From positions 61,774,501 to 61,838,500 of the forward strand of contig NC_134117.1 of NCBI RefSeq assembly GCF_040939455.1: DNA of 64,000 nucleotides, given 5' to 3'. The notes below the pieces were generated by a model that saw only the letters and a program-made list of their open reading frames with translations, was not told where the DNA came from and did no database searches. This stretch comes from Microcebus murinus. Its lineage: Eukaryota; Chordata; Mammalia; Primates; Cheirogaleidae. A program made the translations under genes and the position numbers. Below, piece after piece: positions 24,901 through 39,900 of this stretch (its first letter is position 1; every line of letters starts with the position of its first letter).

Positions 24901-27900
24901 CCTAGCGCTGCAGGCACATACATCACTGATGAGGGGACGCAGGTGCTGGCAGATGCTGCAGAACATTCCCTGGATGTCCTTGTCCCGCGTGTGCTGCATG
25001 ATGTTCTGCAGGCCCTCCAGCGCCTGCACGGCCACCCGCGCCTCAGCACTCAGGAAGCCGCGTAAGTATGGAACCAGCCTCCCGAGAGCCTCTGACTATT
25101 TGGAAGAAGGCAGAGACCACTCACCACCTGGGGGTCAGGCAGCACTCTGGGGACAGGGTTTAGAGCACTCAGATGGCGCCTAAGAGAAACAGACGTGGGA
25201 GACCTGGGACTGGACATGCCGAGGAAATGAAAGCTCAGGCAGCCTGAGGACGCGCCTAGGGAGGCCCACGCACTGGATGTTGCGATGCTCTCGGATGAGG
25301 CTGGGGGATGTACTAGCCCTGGGACAAGTGCGGGACCCAAGGGGGTAAACCAAATGCTTCAGGGACTCCCAGGGGGTCCCCCTGGGCCCTCCCTGACTCT
25401 TACAAGTTCCGGGTACAAGGCCAGGTTGGTGATGCCCCGCAGGCTGATTTCCACCATGCTGATGTGGGGGTCCTTGAACCACTCGGTGACAGTACCCAGA
25501 GACTGGGGCATCAGGGTGTGCCCCACTGATGGGTGCCACAGGAGCTGTGGGGCAGGACACCACGGTTATGGATAGAGGAGTGGTCATGTGGACCCTGTGC
25601 TCCCCCAGCCCTCCCTAAGCCCCTGCTCAGGCAAGGACTGTGTGCAGAGAGAGCAGTGGCATATCTGGTCACATAGGGGGGAGACTACAGGGAAGGGCTT
25701 GGTTGGTCATGCTGGTAAGACTTCAATTGAGAGCCCAATCCTTCTCGGAGGACTAGAACTGCTAACCCTTCCCAGGTACCCTGGCCTCCTTGAACCAGTT
25801 CCCTGACATGCCAGGGAAAGGAGCCCCATTTCAGAGGGCTTGATTTTCCTTTTTTCTCCTTCCTGGGACAAGTAAGTTAACATCCCATTAAAGAGTCAGT
25901 CCCTCAGCTACAGGAATGGGACAGCTGCCCCCGTTGGGCTCTCCCCTGCTCTCACCTGCGCATAGACAGCCCTGGCCAGGATTTTCCGACCCTCATCGAC
26001 GCTGTGGAGGGACTTCTGCACAAGGGCCATCAGTTCATGAAGGAGGGAGGGGTCACACGTCTTTACCATTGCTCTGGGATGGGACACAGGAAGCAAGCAG
26101 TTGCTGGGGCTGGTGCGGAAGTTGGCCAGGGCCAGTGTGCACACAACAGGGAAGACATGCGGGCTGAGGACTCAGGAGGGCAGAGGGCTAGGGGTGGGGA
26201 GGGAGGGTGGAAGGCTACTCTATTTGAGTGCTGGGACCTGGGAGACTAGGGTCAGGGGTCAGAGTAGTGCCAGGGACACTGGGGAAGTGGTTCCACCTTG
26301 TCAGGTCCATGACCCAAGTGTGGAAAGACGTGGAGCTGGAAAGAAGGTCCCAGCAGTGGAGGTCATCTGCATGGGACACCACTCGCTCGTCCGCAGCTGC
26401 CAATACCAACTTGACCACCTCCAGGGCACAACTGAAGGACACCGCCATCAGGTTTGTGAAAAGAGAAGAAACAGAAAGATAGACAAGGTGTTAGGTCCGG
26501 GGTCGCATTCCTGTGCTGGCAAGTTGGAGACAGTTCTCAGACCTGGTAGCTGGGTTCTGCTCTGCAGCTGACAAGAGGTCATGACTTCATAGCCCCGTCT
26601 CCAATTGCCCGTCCACTCACCCCTCTACCCCGACTCTCCTCCAACCTCAGAGTCCTCTGAAAGACACTTCCCTCGGGCTTCCCGAATTTTGCTCTTAAAC
26701 TTCACCTCCACACCCACATAATCACAGTGTCCCTCCTCCATTGGTTTCATTTGTTCTCATTTTCATTTCAGATTTCATTGGAATAAAATGTACTGAGGTT
26801 AATAAAAAGTATGTCAGCCACCTATTTAGGAGTCCAACCCCCATGGCACAGGTGAGAAAACTGAATTCCAGGAGGCACTTGCACAGGATGGGGCAGCTGG
26901 TGAGGAAGTCAAGGCAGAGGCCAACAGGCTGATTCAAATGGCCAACCCTGAGTGAAGACGGTGACACAGTCTTGGCCCTGCCATCTACCATCCAACTGAA
27001 CCTCTTCGCGTGTAGAATTATGAACATGGGGAGGAGCGGGGGTGTACGTCAGTAGAAGAGTGCACAGGACAAAAGGAGTAATGAGCAATCTGAGAATCGG
27101 AGAGACTATGCCAGTGCACAGTGCTGCGACCCCACACCGTGTCATACACTTCTCTTCCTGCGTCCCTAAGAGATCAGCATCTAGTTGTCCAGGGCTCTCA
27201 GGATTTGACTTGTTGCATTTCTCCACCGCCTGGAGGTGAGGCTCACCTAGCGGGGTCAAAGGACTCGCTCTCGCTGTCCAGGGTCCCCTCTTCTCTGGAC
27301 ACTGCCATCTTCTGGCGAGCATTTTGCTCAGTCACCCAGTAGAGATGATAGAGCACTGCCAGCAACAGCCGTGGGAAGTGTTGCTGGACAGCCTCCAGGC
27401 ACAGGGATCTTGACAGCATCTCACACAAGACACATGTCACCTGGGGAAGGGGGAGTCAGAATGGACCAGGCCTGGGCAGTGAAAATCTGGGCCAGAAGCC
27501 CACTCTGTCCCTCCCTGTCACTGCCCAGCGGGCACAGCTCACTCTGAGCCAGGCTTGGAAGACACATCCAAAGACTGAACACCCACACCTCACCCCTAGG
27601 GAAATGAGGGGGCCACCCACATGCAATCTGCCTCCTCTCCTGCTCACTTGACATTCAAAATGGAAAGCAAATTGACTCTAAATGCTCAGCACAACATCAT
27701 TTCTGGCATATGTGTCCACACTAACTCCAGGTAACCAAACTTCCTCCTCTCCTATGCCCCTTGCCATACCCCCAGGCTTCCCGTAAAATGCCAACCACAG
27801 AATCAGGAGAGAGCACAAGCTGGTGGCAGTTTCCTCATTTGTGCAATGAGTTGGTTCCTCACTCTTTCTCCACCATGCATTCTTAGATCCAAAAGCACCA

Positions 27901-30900
27901 AAAGGAGGTTAAAGTGTTCCTGTGAGGAGCCAGTGTGAACCCTCTCCTTTGGCCCCTCCCCAGTACCTGCTTGGCCCCTGAGGTCAAGCCCTGTGATCCC
28001 TAACTCTGCCCCAGACTCCCAGAACAGGAAGTCCTAGGTCCCCTCCTCCCTCTACTGACCGCCACAGGCTGGGCATCGAGCTCCTCTGCGTCCTCTCTGG
28101 AGCGTTTCTTTTCCAGGATGTCTGTGAACAGTTGCACGACACTGAGTATGGTGTCCCGCTGGGCGCCAAATGCCTTCCACATCGCCAGGGTGGAGCTGCA
28201 AGACCCAGGGACAGCAATGTCATGGGCTCTGGTGATCACAGTCCTAGGACTATCGTCTCAGGCCCATGAAGAGCCAGTCCTCAGGGGCTAGAGGAAGGGA
28301 GACCAAAGAGAAATTGGCCAGAGGACACGAAGAGGAGGCTCGCTTGGAATCAAAGAGAAGCGAGGGAAGAAAACAACATCCTTACGGAGTGACTTTTCAT
28401 CTGGGCTTGGGGCCAGGCACAGGGGGCTTCCTGGGCTGCAGAATGTGCCCCTGGGCCAGGGCAGCGGTACCTGTCCCAGGGCCAGGGCTTGCTGAGCAAC
28501 ACGGAGACCACAGCACGGGTGTTGCTGCCTGTCAGAGAGCACATGGCCTGCAGGGTCTCCTCCTCTGTCCTGGCCTCCAGATTCTTGTTGAGCTGTCCAA
28601 GGATGCCCTCCACAATTGCCTCAACCTACAGGACAGAGCCAGAAGTCCCCATAACTCTTTCCATGCTTCCTTCCCATCTTCCTCCTCTACCAACTCCCAA
28701 CCCAAGGGGCCTATTTGCAATCCTGCCAGTGATACCCTTCCCAAGGCAGAGTTCTAGGGTGCCAGAGGCCAGACCAGCAGGGGCCACAGAATAAACTGCA
28801 GAAGATGGTGCAGCAAAGGCCCAAGGCCACTGCAGCAAATGCCTGCCACAGCCCCGAAGATTGTGGGTGACTCCCCAGGTTACTCAGGAGGTGCGGGTCC
28901 ACCAGAACGGAAGGCAAAGGCCCTGCAGACACTTGAGGAGTTCCCCTAACAGCTGGGATCAACTTTCCATCCTCAACAATGCAGGGACAAGTGGCATGGA
29001 AGGTGGGGACCCCAGGCTCTGTCCTGGCCCTCAAGTCCCTGACATAGAGCGATGGGAAGCCCACTCCAGTGCAGTGCCTCTCGACACCCTCAGCGCCAGG
29101 CCCCAGCCAGGCTAGCCACATATTTGAGTGAGGGCAACGGGTGCAGGGGCTCAGAGAGTAGGATGGTCTGAGGGAGCCCAGGCCCTACCTTTAAAGGGAC
29201 AGTGGCCACTCAGACAGATACCCTAGGTAGCCAAATTTAAAAAAAAAATGTTTTTGTTGTTGAAGTGGAAGATGTAACATTTTTATGTCAAAATTTTCCT
29301 GTTAAACTAAAAAAAGAAAAAAACACAATACATACAAAGGTCAGAGTCACCCCATGAGCTTGTTGATTTGCAATCCACAGTCTTATCCCTGATACCCCAG
29401 GGAATCAGGTGAATGCCCCCAGCAATGCCTCCCCATGAAATGGAGGATCCAGTAGATTCTCCAGCTAATACAGCCCACCTTACACATGCTGGTGTTAAGT
29501 GAGGAACCAGATCCCAACACAGGAGGCAGATTTGAGCTCAGGAATACAAACATCACAGCTCAGTGTGACCACAGAGAAAATCAAGTGCAAGCCTACATTT
29601 TATAGGTGAGTGAAGTAAGACCAACAGAGGAGAAGGGACTTCCCTTCATCTGGTTAGTACTAGAGCCAGGAGAGAGCCCGGGGCTCCTGACTTATAGGGC
29701 AGAGCTCTTGCTATAATGCCACACTACCTTTATCATGTCTCTGCCCCGCTCTTCTATGACAGCATTCATCAGCTGGGCAGCAGCCAGAGACAACTTGGCC
29801 TTGTCGTCGGTCAGGCCCTCAATGGCCTCCAGCACCAGGTCGCAGAGCTGGATCTCGGTGAAGTACTCTGCAAACACCTGCAACACGGGCCATCAGTCTG
29901 GGCTTGCCTGGACACCCTGCCTCAGATGGCCCAGACCACCCCTCCAGGCAAGGGGACGAGGGGGAACCCCTCTCAGGAGCAAGATGCCCTTCTGTCCTAG
30001 GCCTGTGCTGTCTGCCGAGCTTCCAGATGGCCTGCCTCAGATGGCCCAGACCACCCCTCCTGGCAAGGGGACGAGGGGGAACCCCTCTCAGGAGCAAGAT
30101 GCCCTTCTGTCCTAGGCCTGTGCTGTCTGCCGAGCTTCCAGAGGACACTGTCCCAAAGCCGGAGTCTTTCGGGGTGGGAGGCTAAAACATTGACCTCAGG
30201 TGCAATGCAGGGCTCAGAGGTCAGAGGCTGCAGAGGCTGAGCAGTGGGAGAGAGGGGCTGGCGCTAGGGTTCTTAATGTCACCACTCTGAGGCAGGAGTT
30301 GGGATACACATTGCACAGGAAGCATCAAGAGAATGAAACCAATAATTCTGGGGACAGGCCATGACAAACGACCAGGACCCAGGATGCTCAAGGGAGAGTG
30401 TTCTGAACCCCAGGACTGGACCTTCTACCACAAAGGGACAGTCCCCCAAAGGAAACCTTCACAGCCAGTCAGAGAGGGAATGCAGGTGGGATACAAGAGT
30501 CCCACCCGAGGGGGCTGGAACATCACGTAAATGAGAGGCCCAGGCTCTCCCCAGTTTGTGTCTGGCCCCACGCCCTCACCTTGCCAATCTGAATGGTGTT
30601 GTCATAGAAGCTGTGGGGACTGTAGGCTTCATTCGTGCCCTCTCCCTCCAACGGCCCTTGTGTTTCCCTCGTCATCTCTGAAACAAAGACCGCAGGCACA
30701 CCCCTCAGGCACTCAGAAGGCTTCCCAGGCTGCCTGGCCTGGCCCAAGGCACCTACGGAGCTAAGCCGGCTTAGGGATTGGTGGGGTGTGCAGGGGAGGA
30801 GGGGACATCACCATAAGGAATGCCGATGGCCCCTGTGTAGGGAGTCCCCACTTTGCTTCCTCAGAGCAGAGACAGAACTGGGTATGAGCATGGAGCTCAG

Positions 30901-33900
30901 CCAGATGGAGGAACTGATCCAAAAGAACTCTTTCCTGAGCAGGTATTTTGTCCCAAGAGGGTCACTGCAGGTGTTTCGAGGCAGGTCACGCCAGGGAAAT
31001 GATGTGCTCAGGTAAATTCTAGGCCCTCACTCTTCTGGACGAGCATGTGCGGAGGTTGGAGGGGACGAGACAGGGCTGTGCGTACGCTTTTGCAGCAGGA
31101 GGATACGGTAGAGGTTGTAGACGGCCTCGGCGGCCAAGGAGCGGACGCCGTCCACTGGGTCCTGGCAGTGCATGGCCAGCATCCGCACCAGGTGCCCCAG
31201 CCGGGGGAACGGAGTTTCCACCTCGGGGCAAGAGCGGGAAGTCACAAGTTATCCCAGCCACTGCTCCAGACCAGGCTGTCATAGGGGAAAAGCTAGGAAG
31301 AGGGGACGCATGTGCCAGAGACCTGAGCTGTGAGACTAGGTGAGGGAAAAGGGAAGGAATGCGTTGAGGGCCGGCTGGAAAGCGCGTTCGCCCACACAGC
31401 TGTGCCCCTTCTCTGCCACTCCACACCCCCATCCTTTTTGAGCCCAGCTCAGACCTGCCCTCTATCAAGTTCTCCATGATTCCCTCACTTGCATCATGTG
31501 TTTCCATATATTCCTCCCACCTCCCTGGGCTTGCACGTGCATCAGGGCATTGAGGGAACTGTCCTGGTCATCTCCATTTCCGCTCTAGCACCTGGCACGG
31601 TGCCTGGCCACGGCGAGTCTCCAGTGACTGCTTGGTGATCAGAATGGAGACTGAAGCATGTGGAGTCACATGGACTTGGCAGATGGACAAAGATGACACG
31701 GAAGATGTGGGGGTGGGGGAGAGGAAAGACGAAGAAAGGAGAGAACAGACGGGATACACAGGAGGAAGTGGAGGCAGAGGTTGAGGCCTAGTGACCGAGG
31801 CCAGGGCACAGATGTGATGAAGCTGGGGACAAGGATAGGGGTGAGGGCAGGCTCTGGGGCAGGTGGCCACTCACTTGGAAGTTATTCATTTTGACAGTAA
31901 AGCCAAGAAGACAGGTAGCACACCACATGGCCCGTTCCCGCTCGTGGTCGTTCCTGGAATTCAGCCACATCTCTAGAAGCTGGAGGGAGACGAGGACAGG
32001 AGAAGCCCAGTCAGCTGCATCCCAGCGGTAGGAAGGGAACCTTGAGCCTGGCTTCTGCACAGTATCAGGGCTGGACTTGTGAGAGTAGGATTTCTATGGC
32101 CTAGAGGCACATTGTACGTGGGTCTGCCACCAGCCCCAATTGCCCCTTCTCTAGGTGCTAGAAATCTCTCCACTAGTGCCGCTTTCTTCCAGGTGAAAGC
32201 AGAGACTCTCAGATGATATTGACCTGGGCTCACTGCAATGGGTCAACATGCCCCACAGTTGCCCTACCTACTTCTTCCCACTCGTCAGTACAAAAAGAAC
32301 TTGGCAATAACAAGAAAGTGTCAACTGTATTCACAAATTCAATGGTGAATTATGTGTGAGTTTGTTGGAGAAATATAGTTCTGGGTGGTTCCTATTTGAA
32401 AGGCAATGCGTAAGCGTCTCACCACCGGAAAATGACAGGCCCCAAATACCACTGATCCAAATACACATCACTCCCTGTCCGCTGGAAGCCACTAATCTGA
32501 CAGTGATGCAGGTAAACAATAGGCAACTCAGAACTGAAAAGGAAGAATAGCAGCAGATGAAAAGCTCCACAACCGACTCCACACAATATTGATGCTACAC
32601 TGATTAAAAACAAGCAAACACAAAATACCCTTCCGGAAGAGAGGAGGCCCTCCAGTGGGAGCTCTGCATATGTTCTTGTGGCCAGACTCTGATGACATCC
32701 CCGAGCCAACACTGTGTTTCTACTAACCAGCTGATACAAAAAGGAACTCAAGTTCCTTCAGAAAACAGTTCATTCCTGGCCAGGGAAGGAAAGTCCACAA
32801 AATATTATACTGGAAAGAAAAGAAGCTCCTGCAGATTCCTAGAGCCATGTTAAAAGGACTCAGGAGCCAACTTGAAGAGGCTCCCGCTGACAAAAGATGG
32901 GACAATTAAAGCGTTAATAGGAAAAATAGTTCTCATTGATCCAGACACATCAAATACTTAAAAATTCATTTTAGATTCCAATGATACAACAGGACTTACC
33001 TGTGAAGTAATCTTGCTAAAAAGTAATTCTGAATCCCATCAAGCCTCTAGATCTAATAATCTACAGGAAGTCATGGGACAGAGGAATTTGTTGCAGGACC
33101 CTAAAAGGATGTAACCAGTGCAACCCACATGTGGAAAATTTACAGACAAAATGACTTGGTTCTTTTAACAAATACATTTCCAGGAAAATGTGATGAAAGG
33201 GGAATCTACAGATGAAGAGACTTAAGTGACCGTCAATGGGAATGTTTGTACCCTTTTAGGATCTGATTCAAGTGAACAGACCTTTTAAAAAACATATTTC
33301 TAAGACCAGCAGGCCAAACTAAACGTTGTTTGAATAATGATGACATTGAGACATTGAAACAATGTTACATTTTAAATATAATAATGACAGCATATTTATA
33401 TATTTTAACAGATCCCTATCTTTGATAAACATACTAAAATGTTTATGGGCAATGGAACAATCTCTACTGGGATGAAATGAGGAAATAAAAAAGGAAAAAT
33501 ACGGATGGATCAAATGACATGGTATTTGCTTCCAAGTAACTCAGGGGAAAGAAGTTGGGGACTGTGAGGGGTCTAATTAAAATGACACAGGCCGTGGCTG
33601 ACCGTTGAAGCTGACGGTGGCACACGGGGCTCGGAACCCTTTCTCTCCAGTTTGGTAGATGCTTGAGACTTATAAGAAACTTAAACACTAAGGATGCAAA
33701 ATTGTGAACCATAAACATAGGGACTCTAAACTGTTAAAGGAAGAGATATGATACCAGAAGGAAATTGGGAACATCAGGAATAAAGGAAGACACAGAAATG
33801 GTAAATATCTGGGTAAAATAGTAACTCCTCTTTCATGGAACTGTGTGAAATATGTTGACTGGCTCAAAGAAAAGATTATAATGTTGTCAGATGGCATTTT

Positions 33901-36900
33901 AATGTGTGCAGATGTAACACGTGTGCCCATTCCAACATGAGTGGGGGAAGAGTCCAGGTGTCTATATGCTCAGCGAGTCTCCACATTCTACTTGAAAAAG
34001 CAAAGCACTGATTGTAGGCGGGCTGTGAAAAGCTATGTGTGTGTATTATAATCCCTAGAGGGGCCTCTGTAAAGCTATACAAAGAGACACAGTTGAAAAC
34101 ACAATAGGTAAATTAAAATATAATATGAAAAATGGGAAAATAAGCCAAAGAAGGTAAGAAAGAGGAAACAGATGAAGAAAAGAGGGAACTAACAGAACAC
34201 AAATAATCAAATGGTAGACCTAAAAGCATATCAATAATTTTCTAAAACATAAATGTTTAACCCACCAATTAAGAGACACCACATCTAGAGAGCCCTGATC
34301 ACCTTCCCACAAAGCTCTGCACCCAGCCTTCATCCTCAGTTCTGCCTCTCTCCTGTCCCCGATCGTTCTGTTCCCAGCTATACTGGGGTGACAAAATTCA
34401 CATCCACCCCAAGCCTCAGAATGTGATCCTGTTTGGAAATAGCGTCTTTGTGGATGTCACCAAGATAAGGTGAGTTCATATTGAATTATGGTGGGCCCTA
34501 CTAATTCCAATGATTGTCATCCTTATAAAGAAAAGACACACACACACACACCACAGGACACACACATGCACACACACACACACACACACACGGGAGAATA
34601 CACCATGTGAAAATGGAGGCAGAGATTGGAGCGACATGTGTACAACGCAAGGGATGCCGGGGGTTGGCAGGAACCACCAGAAGGCAGGGGAGAGGCACAG
34701 AATGGAAGAACAGACTCTCCCTCAGGATCTGCAGTGGGAACTAACCCTGCCAGCACCTTGAATTTGGAAGGTGAAGATGCCTTCACATCTGAGAGAGAAT
34801 AAATTCCTGCTGTACAAGCCAGCCAGTTGTGCCATTTTACGGGAGTCCTAGGAAACAAACACACCAACTTTCAAGGGTTCCTCCTCACTCACCTCCAAGC
34901 AGGACTGGATCTCAGTGGGCTTCTCCGTGACCAATGCCTCCAGGAGACTCCGGAGAGACTGCATGGTCATGCTGAACAGGCCCTGATGGATGAAGAGGGA
35001 CTCACAGGACTACTGAGGTAGCAGCCTGCCCCTCCTTCTACACTCGGCTCAGTACCCCCACCCCCAGAAAGGCCCCTTGCTCATGTTTTCCCTGCATTTC
35101 CAGGTGCTGCTAGCCTACCGCGGACTTGAATAAATCCTCTGCTTTTTTGACCAGAGTAGAACAGTCTGCCCGGTGTGTGGTTTGTCCTAGTGGAATGGGA
35201 TTTCCCTGACACGCAGCTCCCTAACCCCGCCATTCTCCCCTCCCTAACTGTGCACATTCTGGGGCTCTGCTCCCAGGGGTGCTGTGGTCTGGAGCCATGA
35301 CTGGTGGCCAGCTGTCCCCACGGAGGGAAGGGGGCTGGCCTTGCCGTCTGTGCACAGCCGATTCACAAACAGCAGCAGTGCCCTTCCCCTTTCCCCGCAC
35401 ACAGACCGCATGGCCTGCCCAGCAACAGTACCTCTTTGCCTTTAAGGTAAAACCCTAGAAAGAAAGTAGGTGAGCTGCCTGCGAGGGCTCCTGCAAGATA
35501 CCAAGGCCTCCACACTGACAAGAAGGGAACGCAGCTCCCTGGTGAATGACGTGCTCCAAAGAAATCCACTCCAAGGTGAGGCCATTCCTCCTGGGCAGCG
35601 GGATTCCCAGCCCTGTCCCAATGCCCCATTCCCAAGTGGAACCGCACTGAGGAATGCCTCGGGGGGCACAGCCAGAGGAAATCCCACTGAGCTCTCTCTA
35701 GATGTGGCCGTCTTCCCTTCAGAACACAAATTACTGTGAACTGACAAAGAACGGTCACCAGACATCTGATACAAAGAAGGCCCAAGTCACATAGGCCAAG
35801 TGACCACTCGACACGATCTAGTTCAGTAAACAGTAGAAAACATAGTTCCAAAAAATTCTTATGAGTATCTTCAGAGAAGTTCAAGAGACTGTGGCATCCA
35901 TAAAATAAGAACAAGCAGCCAAGAGAAAGGAACAGACCACAGGCCAGAGCTCCCAGGCATGGAGCGCGAGCCTGCAGATGCAAACGCCCAGCCCGCTTCC
36001 CTCCCTCTAGGGAACACCCGGGCCCTGTGGGACATGGAGTCAGATCTCCTCCTGCTGGCATTCCCGGAAGGCCCGTATCCGTGGGCTGAGAGTAAATCCA
36101 CACTGAACCTTCCAGACTGGTTTCCACTGGGTGACAGTTATAAAGGGCGGGACTGAGTGTGCGCCTTTGGGACAGAATATTCAAGGGGTAGCAGTGGCCA
36201 TGAGTGAGTGCCCCCAAGGAAGGAGCCAATCCCCTGGCTCACCCAGACTGCCTGACCTGGCCAGCTCCTCCTCCTAGGACAAGATCTGTTTCTGTTAAAG
36301 GTGGGGGAAGACCCTTCCGTAAAACTGCCAAACCTATCCTTTGCACCCTCTCAAAAACAAATGATAAACACAAGGGGTCGACCATCAGACAGCTCCTTAC
36401 CACGTTAGCCCGGCCCTCGCTGGGATCAGACACCTCCTCGGCCAGGCCCTCGGAGGCGGGCAGGCAGAGCACACTCTCCCAGCACGTGACGAGGAGCTCT
36501 TCTCTGCTGTCTGCGTCCAAGACCGGCCTGAGATTCCTAAGGCCCAGGGGAGAGCAGAGTGTGACCGGCGAGCAGTGGCCAGAAATGACAGTTGAGGAAA
36601 GGAAGACAGACGGTGCAGAGGGAGATGGTGGTGGGGGCAGAATGGTAGGCAGAGCAAGAACCAGGGACGTTCAGGAAAGAAAGGGCACTGAAAGAGGAAA
36701 AGGGAGCAAACCACAGCCACTGGCACAAGGACCAGGGAAAGGAAAGACAGGAACCAGGGGAGTGAGAGCAGGAACCGCCATTAGAGGCAATGGCATCTGG
36801 GCTGGGCGTGACATATTGCTTTCTGGATCCCCAGATGTCCATAGGGAATGCAGGGGGCAGGGATGGACGTGGAGGGTCAAGCTGGGGACAGCCCAGGAAG

Positions 36901-39900
36901 CAGAATGAAGCCTGGGACAGAGGGGACAGCAAGGCCCCGCAGACAGGGGAGAAGCAAGTGCGCGTGAAATCCCACCCACAAAATCGACACAAAAGAAAGG
37001 GCACACACTGTCCAGGACACGTCCCCTACTGACTGGGGACTCTCATACAAGAAGCTGAAGCAGGAAATGAGAGGTGAGGAGGGACCAGGGACAAGAGTGG
37101 AAATCAAGCCAGAGCAAGGAAGACAGAGAAGCGGCACGCTGCTACCTGACGTCGGCGATGATGGCCATGGCCTTCTGCCGGATGGGGCTGGAGATGCGGC
37201 CCAGTGGCTCGTCCCTGATCAGCTCCTGTGACAGCCCCACCCCGAAGACCAGGGGAACCATGAACATGTTCATCTTGCCTTCCTACCACCTGCTCCCACC
37301 CCATGCCCTGCTCATAAGAAGGTGAGACCTGAAACCTTCAGGGCCTTCCAATGAGCAGGCTGAGAAGGACAGAAGCTCCACCCACTCCCACGCATCCCTG
37401 CCCCACAGTACTCACCCCTACCTTGAGGACAGGACAGGGAGAACTACGGCAGGAAGAGGAAACTGGAAAATCTGGGCTTCTCTCCTCCAGACCGAGCTCA
37501 GGACCCTGTTGAGGGTTTCCACGAAGACCACCCTCCCTGACCTCTGCTCTCCCCCTTCCTCCTGAGAGGCACTTACCACCATGGAGGCTACAAGGTCTAG
37601 TTTGTGGGGAACCTCGCATGGCAAGGGCATGGGCCGCTCGCCCAGGAAGCTGGTCATCTGCGTCAGGGCGTCCAGGTAGGCCAGAGTCAGAGTCGTATCC
37701 TGAACCAACCAGTGTGCTCAGAGTCCTCCAAGGGCCAGAATGACCCTGGGGCCAGGGGCATCCACCCACACGCAATCGGGGGATGAGGAGCAAAGCCCAG
37801 CAGGGGCTACCCTAGCCTGAGGCCCTGCATCTGCCCTCTGAATGCAGGTAAGAAACAGGGACAGCCTGTGGCAGCTCTGGGGGGAATGGGCCACCCCTCT
37901 CCTTGGCACCCTTGGGAGCTCCCCTCCATGGAGCTCTGACACTAGGGTGGGAATAGCCTCCTTGTCTCTCAAGACAGCATCTCCCCCCTGAGGACATTCC
38001 ACCCTGAGCATGGCCAGCTGGGTGGCAGGTAGACAGGGAGTCGGAACGGTGGCTGCCCGTGCCCTAGGGACACATGACATGCTCTGGACAAGCAGCAGAG
38101 GCAGGAAAGGTGCGTGGAGCGCCTTCTGTGTCCCCTGAATGCTACTCCCTAATGACGAGTTGGGAGACTTGGGTGTTGCTCCTCCCTCCCTAGAAGCACA
38201 AAGCCAGGGCACAGAGCACCCAGGGGTAAGGAGACACTTTCAACAGACCTCCAATTACTGTGTCCCCTCAGGCCAGTCAGAGGATCAGAGTGGCAGGATC
38301 AAGGCACAGAGGACAGAGGGGTGGGAGTGGCAGTGTCGGCAAGAGCCCTGCCCCCGAGCTCCATCCCAGGCCGGGCCTCTTTCCCATGGAGGAAAGAGGG
38401 ACAGCAGGGCTGGGGTGTGGGCGAAGCAGAGTTAGCAGGAAGTACCTTTTCCACGATGCAGTGGCCGTAGTGTTCCACGGCCAAGGCCAGAATGGAATCG
38501 AGAGGTAGTGAGAGGGCATCTTCAGTCACTGAGATTATCTTCCTGTAGCTTAGGTAGACGGTGCTACAGACCAGCCCCCACTCCCTGTGCTGATGTTCCT
38601 GTGGGGGGAAGGGGGACTTGCCTTCTCCTTCCTCATCCTCCTCACCTGATGGGGACATGGAGGCTCGGAGGGAAGAGGATTGCCCAGGGGACCAGAAGGG
38701 AGGAAGGGCTGGGGAACAGGAATGACTGTTGGGCAGGGAGCTGCTAATGACAGGGCCTGAATCCCGGGCACGGGGGAGCCCGGGACAGGGCGGGCGCAGG
38801 AGAGAATCAGAGGGAGACAGGAGGCTTTCTGGGGGAATCAAAGGCCTGGAGAAGGGCAGAGGCTCTGGCGAGGGGAGGCCTTGGAAGGCCGTGTGCGGGA
38901 GGCTGGCAGCACTCCTGCCAATGCCGTCACCTTGGTCAGTGTCAGGACACACGATCTGTCCTTGTCGGTGAGGTTCGCGCCGTACACTTCCAGCTGGTCC
39001 AGAGCTACCCTCAGGTGTCTCAGGGACACGATAGCGAGTGCCACGGCGATGCCCTGTAACAAGGACAGCCCCGCCCCTGCTGTGCTTCCAGAACCAGGGA
39101 TCCAGAGGGGGGAGGAAAAGGCAAGAAAACACACGCAGGGGATTTTGGCTCCGGGGCTTGAACTGTGTAAAATCCAGATGGAGAAGCCAACATCTGTACA
39201 AGAGGAGATTTTCAAAGCAAGGGAATCCAGACATTGAAAGTCAGAGTGACAGACGTGGGAACCTTGCAGGTGAGAGCCCTGCACTGCAGAAGGGAGAGCA
39301 CTGATTCCCACCAGGAACTCAGGGGACGGCTGAGGGGGAACGGAAGAGAAGCGCAAACCCGGGGCGTGTTTCCGCAGGGCAGGGGGCCTCAGAGAGAGGA
39401 GGGGAGATGGCAAACGGAAGACTCCAGACGGTGCCAGTGTTTCTGGTCTAGGAGGACAGGGCACAGCAGGGGCTCTGATCCCAGGGTCAGGGAGAACAGG
39501 GGGCCTGTCATGGGCGGGGGAGAGAACAACAGGAGTCCCGGGTGCGTCCTGTGAGATGCAGGGACAGGACACATCAGTGGCTGACGGGACTGAAAGCTGG
39601 GGCTCCAAGGGCAGATGTGGGAATCCACAACCTAGCGAGAGGCAGCCTGGGGATGGGCAGGCCCTGACAGGATCAGCCTTTAACTCAAGCCCGGCCACAT
39701 CCTGGCAGGGGCTTTGCCTGAGTGTTTGTCAGCCAAGTGTGCCTGGAGCTCCCTGCACAGGGGAGCTGAGCACCCAGCTAAAGGACGCCCATGGCATAGG
39801 TGCGGCACCTGGTGTTTGCCACCAGATGGTGTCTTCTTCCCATGGGAGGTGGCACCATGAAGACTCTGCAGCAGGAGGGGGCAGTGTGGGGACAATGGGC

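Noticed and set aside
29916..30142. Direct repeats considered as a CRISPR-like array
   Set aside because: Only two contiguous 115-bp copies with no spacers, in a primate intron.
34510..34867. Frames with Thr-His or Cys-Val repeats
   Set aside because: Products of the (CA)n tract.
35363..36229. 288-codon minus-strand open frame
   Set aside because: Cys/Leu/Gly-rich, no recognisable family, lies in an intron and does not join phase with the neighbouring exons.
36204..36908. 234-codon plus-strand open frame
   Set aside because: Antisense to exon 36401-36536 and its flanks; Lys/Arg/Gly-rich low-complexity text without family resemblance.
38299..39698. Long overlapping minus-strand frames of 311 and 286 codons
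   Set aside because: They contain parts of the real exons 38446-38598 and 38931-39053 but read straight through clear donors and acceptors into intron; only the exon parts are coding.
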